A stretch of DNA of 64,000 bases from Thalassia testudinum (Eukaryota > Streptophyta > Magnoliopsida > Alismatales > Hydrocharitaceae), in contig JAZHRO010000054.1 in the NCBI GenBank assembly GCA_037157565.1, forward strand, positions 19,141,501 to 19,205,500, written 5' to 3'. The translations under genes and the position numbers were made by a program. A model generated the notes under the pieces. The model ran no database searches, was not told the DNA's origin, and saw only the letters and a list, made by a program, of their open reading frames with translations. Below are positions 44,546 through 58,738 of this stretch, piece after piece. How positions within the stretch are numbered: the stretch's first letter is position 1; every line of letters starts with the position of its first letter.

Positions 44546-47500
44546 AGGCCAGCAAAGCCACTCCCAACGGCTGACATGAATTCAAACGGAGGCATTCATG
44601 CCCCACTTATCAGCTATTAGAAGGCCTGGAAAATGGCAAAACCAGGGCTCTCACATCCCATGTTTCAACAACTACGATGCTAGATCCTCGAGCAGATAAG
44701 GACTCGAGCCCATGTGCCCTGAGGTCCTATACGTCTCTTGCTGGCAAAGTCTTGGACGCCCCAACCTTAGAAGCATCCGTCCATGGAGGCGAATGAGGGG
44801 GGCTTGGGCCACCTAACAACTGTCATATCGGCCACGAAGGCTGGTAGGATTGGGACCCTAGTGCCCCATCTCTCGGGCGGCATAATGTCACGTAACGCCA
44901 ATAACACGAGCTTGGGCCCCTGCGTCCCAAACACCGATTGACGCGCCATCAAACTTCTGGCAGAGATAGTCCAGGCACCAACTCCTTCAAGGCCGGCTCG
45001 TTGGCACTTTCCAAGGTCGACTTCCCTTCATTGCCCCCCACCAAGGAAGGCTTTAGGCGATGGTCACCTTCAAGGGCCAACCCATGCAAAAATCCCCCTA
45101 TGCTGGCCCTATCTGGGGGCTAAACTGGGCGAGCAGGTACCCGACGGTATCACACCTTGCGACCATGATGACAAAATCACCCTTGGTCCACGAATGATAA
45201 GAACAAGCCTAATAGCAGAATGGCCGCATCCAAAAGACAGCCAGGCCACCAATGCCTTTGCGAATGTAGTTGGTCATCCGGCAGCCAATTTCCAGGCCCT
45301 CGCCTTTGCAGAGAGGCCGAGGTGACGAATCATGATTCAACAACTAGGTCCGAGCTAACCCTCACGAGAATCCGACCAGGCTCTTCAGCCTCGACCACTC
45401 GATTCTAAACTAACGACGCTGTCTAGCTCGTCCAAGCAAGGGATCTCCTGAGGGAAGTGACGGTCCTAAGTAGGGCACGCGCACAAGCTCCACCAGCAAA
45501 GCTTGCCTCAAGGCTCCCTCGTCAAGGAGAGGCGCCCAGGCAATCCTGCATCAGGAGCTCCAGCCCAACCCCCATGTGGAACAGGCAACGATTACCGCCA
45601 AAGATGGACCTATCCCAGCCAAGGGGTGTCTTGAGAGACCCAACTAAGTATCCCCCAGACGAAGGGGCGTGTCCCAATAAGAGGAGCCCCAAGTCCCCCC
45701 GGTCCACAACAAAAGGACAGGGGGACAGCATCTCCTGGGCACCAGGAAGAAGGGCCTAAGTGGTGCGGGTGGAGCTTGAGTACCCGCCGGACTCCACCCT
45801 AGCAAATCCCGTTAGCAACTGACTCTGGAGAAACCCGCAATGGACCGGGGCATCCCAGTTGAAAGCTATCAAAGCAAGCAGGGATTCTTCGCCCCCTCCT
45901 ACCACCTCGCAAGGAAAGTCATTCAAAGGCAAGGCATTCGCGACAACGGCCTCTAGCCCAACTGCTCTGCGAGGAATAAGCGCTACACACCAAGTAGCCT
46001 CGACACAACCTCTTGCCTAAACAGAGCGTGTCATTCCCGCCTATTAAGGGGACTACGTTAGCCTGCCCCATCATGCAAGTGGAGTGCGGCTACGACATTG
46101 ATTCCACCCATGGCGGACACGGTTACCCTGTGTACCAGGAGAAGACGGGTGGACAAGGTGCCAGGGGAGTAGTCGAACCTCGAAAATCGTAAGAGGATCC
46201 CCAAGGGTCACCCGCATGCACCATCACGAGTGCAAGCCACGAGCGCCCGACCACTACCTCGGATGGCCCTCTCCATGGGCGTCTCATTCAATCAGGAAGG
46301 AGTAACAAGACAAGCCTCTATGCCAAGTCGTTCGAGCGAACGAAGGGGGCCAAGCTAAGACTCGAAAACCGTGGTTCACATAACCCGTGCGAGCAACAGA
46401 ATCCAAGGCAGAAAAATAGTTCCTCACATTTAGCATACGGGCAATTCTTGATACAAGGAACAACAAAGTCTTTTTCTTTATAACAAACATCGACTGCTAC
46501 ATTTATCAGACTATTGTCTCTAGCTAAATTACAGCTAGAAAGAGACAAGCTAGCACAAAGAAAATGGCGGCACCAGTGGTCACGACCCAACGGTCTCGCC
46601 CCAAGTCTTCAACCTTGCTCACCTTTAGCGACGCAGGTGCTAATGCAACATCAAGATTGGTAGACACTGCAGCCTCTAGCCAACTCGCTTTCGACGACCC
46701 CTCGACAAAGACCAGTCTCTTCCTGTTTAACATCACCTGCCCACGTCAAACCCCCGACGGTAGGAGGGATGGCCTCCTCAGCCCCATCTGCAAAGGAAGA
46801 ATGGCTAACTAAGGAGGCCGTGGGCAGAATGACAAGTCTTGACAAGCCAAGACGACGGCACGAGGCAGGTAGAGCGGCTCGTACGTGTGGAGTACCCTCG
46901 TATACATCAGCGAGGTACCCCTCCTAGTTGAAATCATAAGGCCTCCAATAGTCCATTCCTATGGGGTCAACCAGTTGAGCTCAACTACGTAGGCGGACAT
47001 TGCACTCGTCCCTACCAGCACCCCCATTGGGCTCCGCGCTACCTCTGCCCAGACAAATACACTCCCACAAGAGGAGCTACCAGCAGAGGCAGCCCCTTCT
47101 CCACCCTCATGGGATCACCAAGGGAGTCGAGCGAAGCGGTAAAAGCGTCGAGCCTTCGCAAAGGAGAAACCTTCACCCAGTCCCTAGGCAGTGCCTTTGC
47201 GACCCAGTGTCCGGTGGATTCTCCAAATAGGACTGGAGGGGGTAGTACCCCCAGCGAAACACTTTCCGCTTCGTCCCCACCTGGGTCCACAAAAACGGAC
47301 GCAACTGACCCTCTCTCAACGAACGCCAAGCCGGATTCGGCTCACGAGTGCCTTGAGAGAGCTTGCTTCGCCCCTTCTCTGCTTCCCATTGAGCTCCTCA
47401 AGAGCAAGAGAACCACTTCTTCGCACCATGCCAAATAAACCTCCCCCACATAGGAAGGGCCCTTTCCTAGGAGAGCCCGTCTCAAGATCTGATATCGCCC

Positions 47501-48110
47501 TGTGAAGGAAACCCCGAGAAACCTACACCAGAAAACAAAGCAAAATAAGCGCACAAAAAGGGAGGATAAGCCACTACAGGCATATCCAAGACTCAGAGCC
47601 CTTGCCTTAACCTGTGTGTTAAGCGGGGGCATGAAGAGGAGCTCACCCGTCTGAAGAGCCGCACATAATCGCCCTTTGGTTGTTCTGCCGAACATGTAGA
47701 AGTTTAGTGACGAAGCTTTATCAAGGGAGTGAACGGAATAAAAACGTTCCTCCTCATGACTATCAAGTCCCTCAAGCATGGCAAAAGGGGAGGGAAGGTT
47801 GTGTGGTAAGGGCCACCGAGGGCCCCTATTTCTACCCCCACCACGCAGGCTCTTGAGGGCGGTAACGTCTTTCTACCCTCCCCCTGGGGATCGCCAATAC
47901 CCAAGGAACCAAATCCCTCGAGATACGACACTGATTCCACGGTTGTGTGACAGCATTAACAAAACCACCGTTCAAGGACCCTGAGCGTTATTACACGCCG
48001 GACGTTCGAAAAGCCTTTTACGCCTTTCCAAAAAGGCACGACACTTCAGGCCACAACTTCTCACAACAATGATAACTAATGTCTGCCTTAGCATCCCAAT
48101 TTGGCTAAAT
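44546..48110. other. GC-rich non-coding interior of gypsy element 1
   Basis: No retroelement protein motif was seen. Several short frames occur on both strands. Those on the minus strand between 46284 and 47940 look most protein-like (see findings), but none was recognised. Confidence 0.5.
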
Positions 48111-48378
48111 GCTGCTTCCTAAGGTTGGCATGAGCTCGGGCTCATATGTACCACGCCCAAGTAACGTCGCCTCCTAAGGCCGACACGGGCTTGGGATCAC
48201 ATGCCCCACGCCCCACGCCCAAGTAACGTCTCCTTCGAAGGCCGGCACGGGCTTGGGTTCACACACCCCACGCCGAAGTAATACTGCCTTTGAAGGTCGG
48301 CACGGGCTCGTGCTCATACGCCCCATGCCCAAGTGATGTCGCCTCCTAAGGTTGGTCAAAGTTTAGGCTTATACGCCC
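48111..48378 (+). repeat. tandem array, unit about 55-64 bp
   Basis: Four to five units of the form gcctcctaaggccggcacgg, gcttgggatcaca, cgccccacgcccaagtaacgt. One unit has an extra 'cccacgc' duplication. The array is just upstream of the 3' LTR and differs from the 77-bp array, though both carry cctaagg/cttaagg-type cores. Confidence 0.75.
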
Positions 48379-48559
48379 CTAATAAGGGACCTCTTCCAAG
48401 CAATGAGAAGCAGGTGAAAGCCACCTAACTCCTCCATCATAAATGTTCCCCCTACTGTCATATAGCTGGAAGAACATCTGGGGGCATCATCTACTACGGA
48501 GTTTTGGCCACTCTTACTACTTTCTCAGCAGTTCACACTAAATAAAGAGTGGAGGCATA

Positions 48560-49091
48560 TGATGAGGGGGAAAAATGCTATTGGATCGAAAACTTCGCAC
48601 ATGACCTGATAGAGGATTCGGCTACCTGACTACGGGGTATACAGGCGGAGCCGGTGGAACTGGCACTGCTCGTCCCGCTTGAGGCTAACTAGATCTCAAT
48701 CGGAACTTGCCCGGCCTGCTAAAAGATTTAGTGCAGCAAGGGCCCTGACAACAGACAAATAGTCTGACAGTAAGGATATTAGAGGCCATCAAATATGGGT
48801 TCTCCCCACGATATAAATAGAGGGAAGGGCCCCCAATGAAGAAGGGCCTTCCTCCTCCCCTAGAGAGGAAGAGAAAATCTTGTAATCTTATAAATTCCTA
48901 TGTATAGTTAGGAGTACCATCCTTACCCCAAACGTACCCTGTTACAGTGAAATTGGGTCACGAAATTCCTATCTTTCTTTGTACTTACTTGTTGATTGCT
49001 TCTCTATCCTTCTATGCGATGGATGATAATAATTAAGTACGTAGCACCTCCTACTCATGTAAATATTTTGATGACCTTTCAAGACTCATCA
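48560..49091 (+). repeat. 3' LTR of gypsy element 1
   Basis: Starts tgatgagggg, ends actcatca, with a TATA box atataaatag at 48811-48820 (the 5' LTR copy is mutated to atattaatag). A short purine-rich stretch, aaagagtggaggca, precedes it as the likely polypurine tract. Confidence 0.8.
48811..48820 (+). promoter_or_regulatory. gypsy LTR TATA box
   Basis: atataaatag, 250 bases into the LTR, in the same relative place as atattaatag near 40847. Confidence 0.65.
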
Positions 49092-52000
49092 CATTCCACT
49101 TAAGAGAATAATGGAATGGGATCTTACTGAATTTGTCTAGATTTAAATTTGATTTGACAAAGAAAGTTTCAATTAGAGGCCAATCTTGACTTTGTTTCCA
49201 ATTTGAAGACCTGTACTCGAATTTGCTTCGTTGCTTTTATTCATCGGTTTGATTTTATATTTAGATTCTTTGATTTAGATCCAATATTTAGGTTCTTAGT
49301 TCGAAATTATTTCATTGATAGTTGATTTCTTATTTCATAAAATGATTTCTTATAGGATTTATGTTAGAGTAATAATTTTTTGTCTATATTATTTACGATA
49401 CGAACGGTCAATGAAAAACGTGTTCTTTAAGGAATATCCCAGATTAGTTGAGGAGTTATTTGGTGGTGATTAATTGACTTAATTCTATAGGATTAACGAG
49501 GAGACATGAACTCGAGAGGAGAGGTTTGTGTGAGAGGCATTGGGATTGGAACTCAAAAAGATTTGAAAGCGGGAAGTTGAGAACAGCATCGGGCGTGGAT
49601 CAAGAGGTGGATCAGGGACTCGTGTGGGCTGAATTTGGAGGAAAATTCCTTATTTCTTCCTAAGTCGTGGTTTACGTTAGCTGATCAATTAAATTATATT
49701 ATAAATTATCATTTTTCTTCTCAAATATAACCTATTTTTCGTAAATGGGGGAAGATAGTATCAATGCATATTACGTGCATACAATGGAAACTTTATCAAA
49801 CAACATACATATAGGTGAATCGGATCAAATCTTTTTTAATTGAATTCAACAAAATCAATATTTGATCCATTAGGGACTTGTTTACACGAGGGTTAGGAAA
49901 TTAGTGCTAGAAATATGAAAGTGGTGTTATTTTTTATTTTTATTTACTTGTATGTTAGTGTTAACATTAGTTTTAGTTTATTTGAATTAATGTTAAATTA
50001 TAGTATTAGCTTATAAGTTGTTTATTTGATGATGGTGTTAAGAATATGAAAATAATACTCTATCTCCTTTGAAGTAAATTGCATCGATGATGTTTTAATT
50101 TTGAATCAAATATCACTAGTGATATTTGAATCCATCGAGGTATTAGAAGCAAGTACAAAGGACAAGGGCGTGAGGATAGAGAGTATTCGCGTTAGGATGG
50201 AGCATCAAGCCTATTGTTATCTGTGATGAAGGCGATTTGGGGAAGAGAGGACGAGTGTCAATTTAGGCATCAAGAGTGGGGAGGGGCAACCAACAGGTCA
50301 TTTTAAACGTCGGAGGGGCACGTCAGAGATGCAGGAACAAGTGATGTCGTTAACCCACGATTACTTAACATCGGTGCAAATTGATGTTGGCAAAATACAG
50401 ATTTCCACACCCTAAAATCAGGTTTTTCAGTGGAGGTTTAAATTGATAAATAAACAGTGGTTAACCTCATTTATTAAAAAGCTAAGAGATCGAATTCAGT
50501 TATAAGGTTTATATTTAATTAGCCCAAATCAATTTTTTTCTTAATTTTATTGCTGAATCAAATTTAACCGGTCGATTCAATTAGCAGAGAAATCCACGTT
50601 ACTCTTTCGTAAGAAAATGCTGGCAACATTCTCGACTGGTGAATAAAGGATCACCCACTGTTCATCTTTCATAAAGCCTTTGCAGTAGACAGCTCTATGT
50701 ACGTGAGTTGGGGGAATGATGGCGAGCGTTGTGGCCTCAAAGGGAGACCACCACCAACCCAACTGCAGCGTCACGTTCACCCTTTCCCCTTCCCCTTCCC
50801 TTTTGATATCTGCGTTCTTGCTTGCGACTACAGCCACTTTTGTTATATCCCCCGTGGCCCACCACCTCTCGTTACCTTCCCAAAAAGAGAATCCTATGCA
50901 CCAAACATATACCAAATACCTTTCCCTCCACCAATTTAAAACCACGACCATCCTCGTCGTATTGTTTCACCCTCAAGATATAAACGAGACGCCATGGATT
51001 GGAGGGTATGACGTCCTATTCGAGTCTTCAAAAGCATCGGCGTTCGATCCAAAAATGGAGACTATTTTTTTACGAGAATATAGAAACATATAAATATGAC
51101 ACTTATCTTTTATTAAAAGAGAAAATCATGTAAATATACTGTATCATGTGTAAGCAGACGATGTTATATTTTTCGTGAATAGATATATAATATTATGTAA
51201 AATAATGTGTATACGGATCATTATCTTCTTGAGATTGTATCGGAAGTATGGCGAAGCTTATTCTGCAGATAGAGAGGCTTAATGCTATCTTTAGAAGAAT
51301 CAAAATTAATCGGGCATATATGCTACGTGTCTTCAACGGGAGACGAAGAATAGAAGTGATGCAGAAACAGTTAAAATAATCCAATTTTTAACTTGGTGGG
51401 GGGTAAAAGTGCCATTTCGCACTACCAAGGAGCACCGGTTGGACGCTCAGCCAAACTTCTAACAGGTTTGCTCTGTGTGGAATGAAAAAAGAGAAAAAAA
51501 AAAATGCAAGAGGAATACAAAGAAAATAGAATTAAGAGGAGAATTAGTTTTTTTTTTTTTTTTTTACTTTGAGTGATAAGAAAGAATTAAAATAATTATT
51601 TAGGTAATAAATAAGTCATGTCAAGGAATTAGAAGAGATAAAAATAAAAGATTAAACAATTTCACCTTTAAGAGAGAATTGTTTTATTACAAAATTAAAA
51701 GTTAAAAATTAGAGTAAAATAATTTCAAACTAAATTACTCCAAACAAGTGATTGAAAGTTTGATTTTTGAAACCAAACATATCCTTAGAATCTCGTCGAC
51801 TTTGCTCACAAGTGAGCAATAAAGCTTCAAGATTTTAGATTAGTTTAGGTGATGTTAGTTAGAAAAAAAGGTTACGATCCTCAACGAAAGCATAATAGCT
51901 AGTGGACAAACGTGAAGATAAAAGGTTAAACGTAAAGGTTCTGATATATAATTTTTGGAGAAATTTAAAAGTCAAGGGGATGACCGTGTGTTCTTGCCCT

Positions 52001-53062
52001 TCTTTTAAGTCTTTTGCTCGACTCTTGACTCTGGAGTAACATCCCTGAAAATGATTTCACATTGAAAATCTAGAAAAATTGAAATCTGATCGTAAAATTT
52101 GATAATTACCGCTCAACTTCTCAAGTTTATGGATTTTACGTAATTACCTTGCATCTATTGAGCCTAAAATAAATTATTCTCGATTAAGGTTGGGTCGGCT
52201 ATGCCTAAGTTGAATAAAAAACGTAGTATATTTAAGTGAGGGGATTGTAAAAGAAAGGGAAATGAAAATAACTTTGACCTGCTCATTTGGATCCACTTAT
52301 AATTTTTAATGCCAAATTTTCTCAACAGGACTCAAGTCCAGAGCTGATCCTCATATTCCTGCAGCTTTGCACGTGCGATAAACATCAGCAAGTTCTTCAT
52401 GACCTTTACTCTTTCTACTGAGAACATGATAGGTGAGGGTTCGTATTTCGTACGAATTGTCGCTGGGATTAATTCCTCAAATAATTAGTGGCATTTATTA
52501 TTAGTCTTTTTTTGAAAGGGCATTTATTATTAGTCTTACAGACTAACAAGATAGATTAAGACGCATACGAACAAAATAAGCTGTAATTAGCCAAATTGAG
52601 ATGTCTCAACCGTCTCTGCAAATAACCATTTACTGTTGCTTTTAAGATGTAATTTCTTTTAGAGGATGCCCGATTAGCAAGGTGGATTAATGCTTCTAAA
52701 CGAGCTTGTACCCTTCTCATATTTTCAGTTATTCAGTATACATTTTTATATCAAAGAAAAAACCAAGTTAAAAGGTAACGAAAGTTGAATTTTTTAAGCG
52801 ATGTCGATGCCAAGAAACGACGATAGCACCATAACGCCAGGAATTCAGGAAATTCTAGACAGATAGCAGCTACAAGGGAGTTGGATCGTCGCAATCTGCA
52901 ACCCAAATAATTTGGATTTTCTCAATTGGAGGTCCTCTCTATTTCCGTACCTAACAAAAACCTGATTCCATTTTTCTTCTCTCAGATCTAACTTATTGAC
53001 GAGAGAGCTAAGGTACATTGATAACAAATGCGTCCCAATTTCCTAATATTTTTCTCTTATTT

Positions 53063-53085
53063 CATATATATATATATATATATAT
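53063..53085 (+). repeat. (TA)n microsatellite
   Basis: About eleven TA units. Confidence 0.9.
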
Positions 53086-53810
53086 GGACTGTTGTTAATA
53101 ATTTCTGCTCTAGTCATACAAGGAAGGGAAAAGGAATTCTTGCACAAATATCCATATAAACTTTTTGAGATTATTGTAAGCTTTCTAAATGCACATATGT
53201 CCCTACGAGTCGTATTGTTAATCATAAATGACACTTACATTCGCTTCCGCCAAAATGACAATTAGCTTTAATTGGAAAAAAAAAAAAAAACAGTTGCCAC
53301 TCGTTGATCACTTAATTTGAAAAAGAACCTTTCCTCCCTCTCCTCATCCCCCTAACTCACCTGTCCATTCCTTTGCCGCCCTTAATACCACCACTGTCGT
53401 CCTTTAAGAACCCTCACCGGTCACAATATCGCCACGATTGTCCTTTATCACAACCTTTCATGCCCTTACGTTGCCCTCTCTACTCTCTCTGTTGCCATTG
53501 TAAAATCAACATCCTAGCTGTCACCCTGTGATGCCCTTTTATGCAAGGAACAGAAAGGATAAGGGTCCGAGACTATAATTAGAATATTTAAAAATAATTT
53601 CAAATGAAAAATTCATGAATTGGAGTGGTGAGTTATAAAAAATTTAAAATTATTATTTAATAATTTAGATTTAAAACTCATACCTACCGGTTGTTATAAT
53701 CAACTTTTCCTAGATGACGACGATGATTAACAATTTAATTTTTTTTATTTTTAGATAATTTGGAGGATTATCTTGTGCATGGTTTAGTGATAGGATAAGT
53801 TGTAAAATGA

Positions 53811-53880
53811 CATTTATGTCCTTTGAGCTATTGATTTAAAAGTTACATTTGTGTCCTTTGAGCTATTGATTTAAAAGTTA
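53811..53880 (+). repeat. 35-bp unit duplicated in tandem
   Basis: Two adjacent 35-base units beginning cattt(a/g)tgtcctttgag differ at one position. Confidence 0.9.
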
Positions 53881-54867
53881 GTTACTTGTTATTAATAGTT
53901 GATTCTAATAAGGTAATTATAATTTATTATTTATAAAAAATGATTTATTTCATTTAAAAATATATTAAAATCATATTAATTAAAATGAGTTTTCATTGCA
54001 TACAACTTTATAGGTAATTTTATAATAGTAAAAAAATATGGTTAATTTATTTGAAAATTCTTTCCATTTTAACTATGATTAAGATAATATTAGAGGAGAT
54101 ATTATCCTTAAGTTCATAAGTAATTTAACATTATCAACATATAATTTATTTATTTGAAATAATTATTCATTCTAAATTATATTGTATGAAAAATTAGGTC
54201 ACAAGAGATGACATTATGAATAGGTAATTTATTAGTAACAATATATGATTTATTTCTTTAAAATAATTATGTATATAATTTATATTAAGATTATATTAAA
54301 TAAATGGACATAGTTGTATGTATAATTATGTATAGGGAAGACAACAAGAAGAGGGCATTATTGTTTGAATCACCTCATGTGAGAAGAGGGGGGATCATTA
54401 TTTCCAAAGGGTACCTTATCTCTCTAAATTCAAGGGTTAAGGCACGAAATACCTTATCCTACATCAAGTATATGATAAGTTATCCTGAGTTAGTCTCCTA
54501 TAACTTAAGTTGGGCTAACATGATAACTAGACTAGGTTATCTATATTTTGAAGGGATAGTCCACCAAACAAATTAAACACAAAAATGTAACTTAGGAGGA
54601 TGGGTTTGGAGGGTGGTGAGGTGAACTAAAGGATGGGCCTTGGGGAGGTTGGGTGGAGTGGAAGAGAGATCTTCTTTTCCTCTTCCCCTTTCAAGTATTA
54701 TGAAATATCTACCTTTAGATGGATTTTAAAATTTGAACTAATTGATCAACATGGATTACGACTAACCCAAATCTTTAATTTCTAACTAATGGATCGGCAT
54801 GTTATATGCCAACTTTCTGGTGCTATAGAGATTTCTGGACATCACTATTTACATGAAAATGGACATT

Positions 54868-54937
54868 GAACTCCACCTCCTTCCCATCAAGAAGTTGGGG
54901 GTGAACTCCACCTCCTTCCCATCAAGAAGTTGGGGGT
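54868..54937 (+). repeat. 35-bp unit duplicated in tandem
   Basis: Two adjacent, identical 35-base units beginning gaactccacctccttcccat; a recent duplication. Confidence 0.9.
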
Positions 54938-55073
54938 GGGTCTCACTCCCAAGATTCGCCTCTTTTGTAGATCCTGGGGGTTTGGGGGGGTTGTGTGGCC
55001 TACACAGGGGTGTCTCCGAAATGTTTTAGCTTTTAATTGTGCCGCTTTTGTACTACCGGGGAAAAGTTTCTCG

Positions 55074-55074
<1 letters not shown>

Positions 55075-55111
<37 letters not shown>
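55075..55111 (+). repeat. (AT)n microsatellite
   Basis: About eighteen AT units. Confidence 0.95.
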
Positions 55112-55116
<5 letters not shown>

Positions 55117-58100
55117 AACTTCGCTATTGGTTAGATGAGTCTACTCCAACTTAGTTAAAATGCCAAAATAGCCACTCTCGACGTTTACGTGCAATGGTTT
55201 GAATGCATGACAGAAATAGAAGATATATTGAAAAAATAAAAAGGAAGGACATCCTTTTGCCATCTTTCATCCTTCCCTCGACGTTGTCCGGTCAAGGGTA
55301 AGAATTATTTTTATTAAAAAAGAGGAAAATGAAAAGGTAAAAAAGAACCAAGAATTACCGCTCTTTCCTGGAAGCGTGCAATCAACTCCCCTTGCGGTAC
55401 AAACCAATGTAACATCGTAGGTGAACACCCCTCCCTTAAGAAGAAAATTCCATGATTCAAATCCTACTGGTTACAAGTAGGAAAAATATCTTGTTAATTG
55501 CGAGATGCATTAAAATAAAGTTAATTATGTAATCGTTAAGGACATCTGCTTTCAGCAAGAAACAAGGAGATGGACTCCGATGATTTGATCATGGTATAAC
55601 ATCAAGGAAAAAGTCAAGTTGGCATACGAATTGGTGTTTGTGACCACCCAGTGTATGTTTCCCTTAAATGGGCATGGTATCCCCCTTGGTTTTAATAGGT
55701 GACAGGTGTTGAGATACAGGCACATACAAAATATGTAAATGGGATCATATGCATTTTTAACTATTTCGTGTAAATTATAAATATTTAATGAAATAAATTT
55801 GATATTAGATGACAAGATCTAAATAAAATAAAAAAGAAATAATATACGATAATATTATTAAACAAAAGAAAATACGATTAAATTTTACTGTGATCAAAAT
55901 ATTCATGATAGAATTTTTTTTATAAAAATTATCGTCTCTTACAATACTGTTACATTAGGATTTGACAATTTCCTTCTAAGATAAGATAATCTATTTTCAA
56001 GATTCAGAATGCTCTAAATTTGAATACCTACGAAAATTACTTTAAGAGAACTCAATCGAGATAATTTAATTGATAAATTTAAAAAATTAATTAATTAATT
56101 TAATTAATCGATCAATCAATCTGAACTTAACTTAAGACAAACACATACATAAATGATTTTCAATCTCATCTCTTGCGCTTTATCATATAAACGGTGGAGA
56201 TAAAAATTTTCTATACGTGTCAAGAAAGTTATCGAGTGTAATAATAAAAATTTCTATCAAATTATATTATTTTTAACATAATTTTTTTTCAATTACATTT
56301 CAGTTAGTACAATTAAACTCCTAAATACAACGAAAGTTAAGTTCGGATCGTGTTGACAGTAACGGTCGTCCATGGAGACAAAAAAATAAAACGAGAACGA
56401 TGGCCTCGAGTCCGACGTGGCGCCTGCCACTGGCACCCAAATTTCAATCCCTCCATCAACGAGAACGAACAAATCCACCGTTGGAATCATCATCAAGGGC
56501 CACAAAAAGCCTCGCGACGTGACGCCTCACCACGGCACCACCTCCAAAGCCTCTCACATCCATCACAACAATGAGGGCCCTTTGCCGTCGTTTGGAAGGG
56601 CTCCCCCATGAAGGGAGGAAAGGAAGGTCTCTCCAACCACGTGTAGATGATGATTTCGACCCCCACTACTTTGCGTTTCCATCAAATGATGCGACGAGGA
56701 TGGTCCACGGTACGACATCAACCGCATCCTCGAGGTCATTTAATAGGATAACTTTTTTATCTTCCAAGTAAAAATATATAGGTTAACGATTCTATACTAA
56801 ACTTTAATTTTATTTCTCGAAATGATACGATACACCTTCTAAATTTGATCTTTCAACTAAAATCGTCAACAATAAACTCCATCGACTTCATGCCCCTCTA
56901 CCCAAATTCCTTGGTTCTCCATGGAACACTTCCTTTCGCATACGTCACGAAGCAATTTTTACCATTTCTAAAAGAAAGTATAAGCCTGAAGTCGAAGATC
57001 CCCGGAAAAAGCACGAGCGACCCATGACTGTTAAATATCAAATCCAATTTCAAGATATATCATAAATGCCAAGAGAGATACAATTTCGTTTGGACATCTT
57101 TGGAATTTACTAATAATTTTTTTTCTTCTAAATTTCTTTTCAAAACCGTACCATACCATTTCCTTTAATTAGTTTCAGCCCTTGTCCCTCGTCTTCCCCC
57201 CCTCCCCCTTCCCCCCCCCAACTTTAGGATCAAATTAGCAAGGGTAAGTACAATTACTCTCCTCTAATTAACTTCACTCACCTTGATTTGAATGCCTTGG
57301 TACAGTAGTAATATGACACCAAGGCAGCAGAGTTGAATTGAAATTCTAGCAATATTTGTTTGACCCCTGTAATTAGAGTAAATCTCCCCTACTTTCATAC
57401 CTGAAAACATATACATCTTACTGATACAGATATATCATTCTAGATTTTAAACCAGTAATTCTGTTAGTCCTCCAAATAAAGATTTTTTTAGGTCGCTCGC
57501 TTTTGGAAGTTTCCTATTTAGTCCCTCGGCTTTAAACTACGTCAGCTTTTGGTCTCTCGCCGTATCGTCGGTCTGTTCTTTGGACAAAAGTTCAAAGCCT
57601 TTGCATGGAGCTCATATCAAACGCGTGTCCTCAATATCAAGTTATGTTATATCCAGATTAGCAAATGGTACATAAATTAAAAGCACCGTCGGGGGTCCCC
57701 GCGTTTGTCATGAATTACAAAGCTTCGTACAAAGTTCTGAACGAACTGGACAAAATTTGATCACGGCGACGTGCCTTCTGAAAGCTACGTGCGTAAACTA
57801 ATTCGCCAAAACATAAAGTTCATACCATTTAAAATGTATAAAAGGAAACTGAACTTACAGACAGAAAGACTGAATAATTGTTTTTTTTTTTTTTCTTTTC
57901 ATTTTTTTGTTGACCCACGTCGAAAGCGCTGAAGCCAAGTGTCCAAAATAAATCCGTGAATAGATACACATCACTTAAGTGATAATGGTAAATCTCAAAT
58001 TTAAATTCCTACTGATATGAGAGAATCGGATAAGTTATCTGTCCCTTCTACTCAATATGAACCTCATCATCTTTTTAAATGTCCACAATTGACTTGATCC

Positions 58101-58738
58101 TCCATGGAAGCATCAGTATGCATTAATAACATTATAGCTGAGAATGCACACCTTCACTTATATAAAAAAACCTAGTTCTATACTCATGTCTAATAACAAC
58201 ATGCCAAGCAAGCTCAGTAGTTTCCCATTTTACCACATATTTGGTGCAATAATTTAAATTTTTATTTTATTGATTAGGTCAGAAAATTTTGTTGGGGGTC
58301 ATCTGCCTCTATATCACATTACCATCTACTACATCGCTTGATGCTAAGGGATGTTAAGTTGCCAATTAAAGATATATCGTCATCCATGTACCTTACGATC
58401 ATATTTTCTTATAGCTTTAGCAGATAAACAACTTGGCAGGAAAATATAGTTCATTCATGCGACTTCATTTAATGCCTTTGATTGACCATCGGATTTTTGT
58501 TTAACCAACACAGTTACTAGGACCTTGTTGCAGGTCAGAAACTATCCTCGATGCGCCAACCCCCATACCTATCACCTTCAATCTTTAATTACTAACGAGA
58601 ACATAAAAGAATTATATTTGGATGTATATCCTCGATGCTACCAACAAGGTGATTCGCTTTTACTTGGCTGATGTGCACTTAAATTTGGATGTATATACTG
58701 AAGAATATTTAATTACCTCTCGATCTGCTACCCGACGG

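Larger units (their letters stand above)
40569..49091 (+). mobile_element. gypsy-type element without pol (LARD-like)
   Basis: Exact 5-bp duplications cattc (40564-40568 and 49092-49096) flank matching LTRs of 553 and 532 bp. A TGGCGCC-type primer site follows the 5' LTR, as in many plant gypsy elements. The interior (41122-48559) shows no protease, reverse transcriptase, RNase H or integrase motifs on either strand. It contains a truncated copia insertion (41417-43607), a 77-bp-unit array, a long GC-rich stretch and a second array. Large LTR elements with a long non-coding interior are called LARDs. The second gypsy element, at 60510, has the same LTR family and a gag, so it may represent the coding partner. 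Confidence 0.75.

Noticed and set aside
50716..51093. 125-codon plus-strand frame with a hydrophobic stretch
   Set aside because: No homologous family recognised, composition Ser/Thr/Pro-rich, and no convincing promoter or splice signals. It could be a fragment, but the evidence is too weak to call.
54304..54576. 90-codon plus-strand frame
   Set aside because: It lies in AT-rich, MITE-like DNA ending 'ccaccaaac' with no domain; likely chance.
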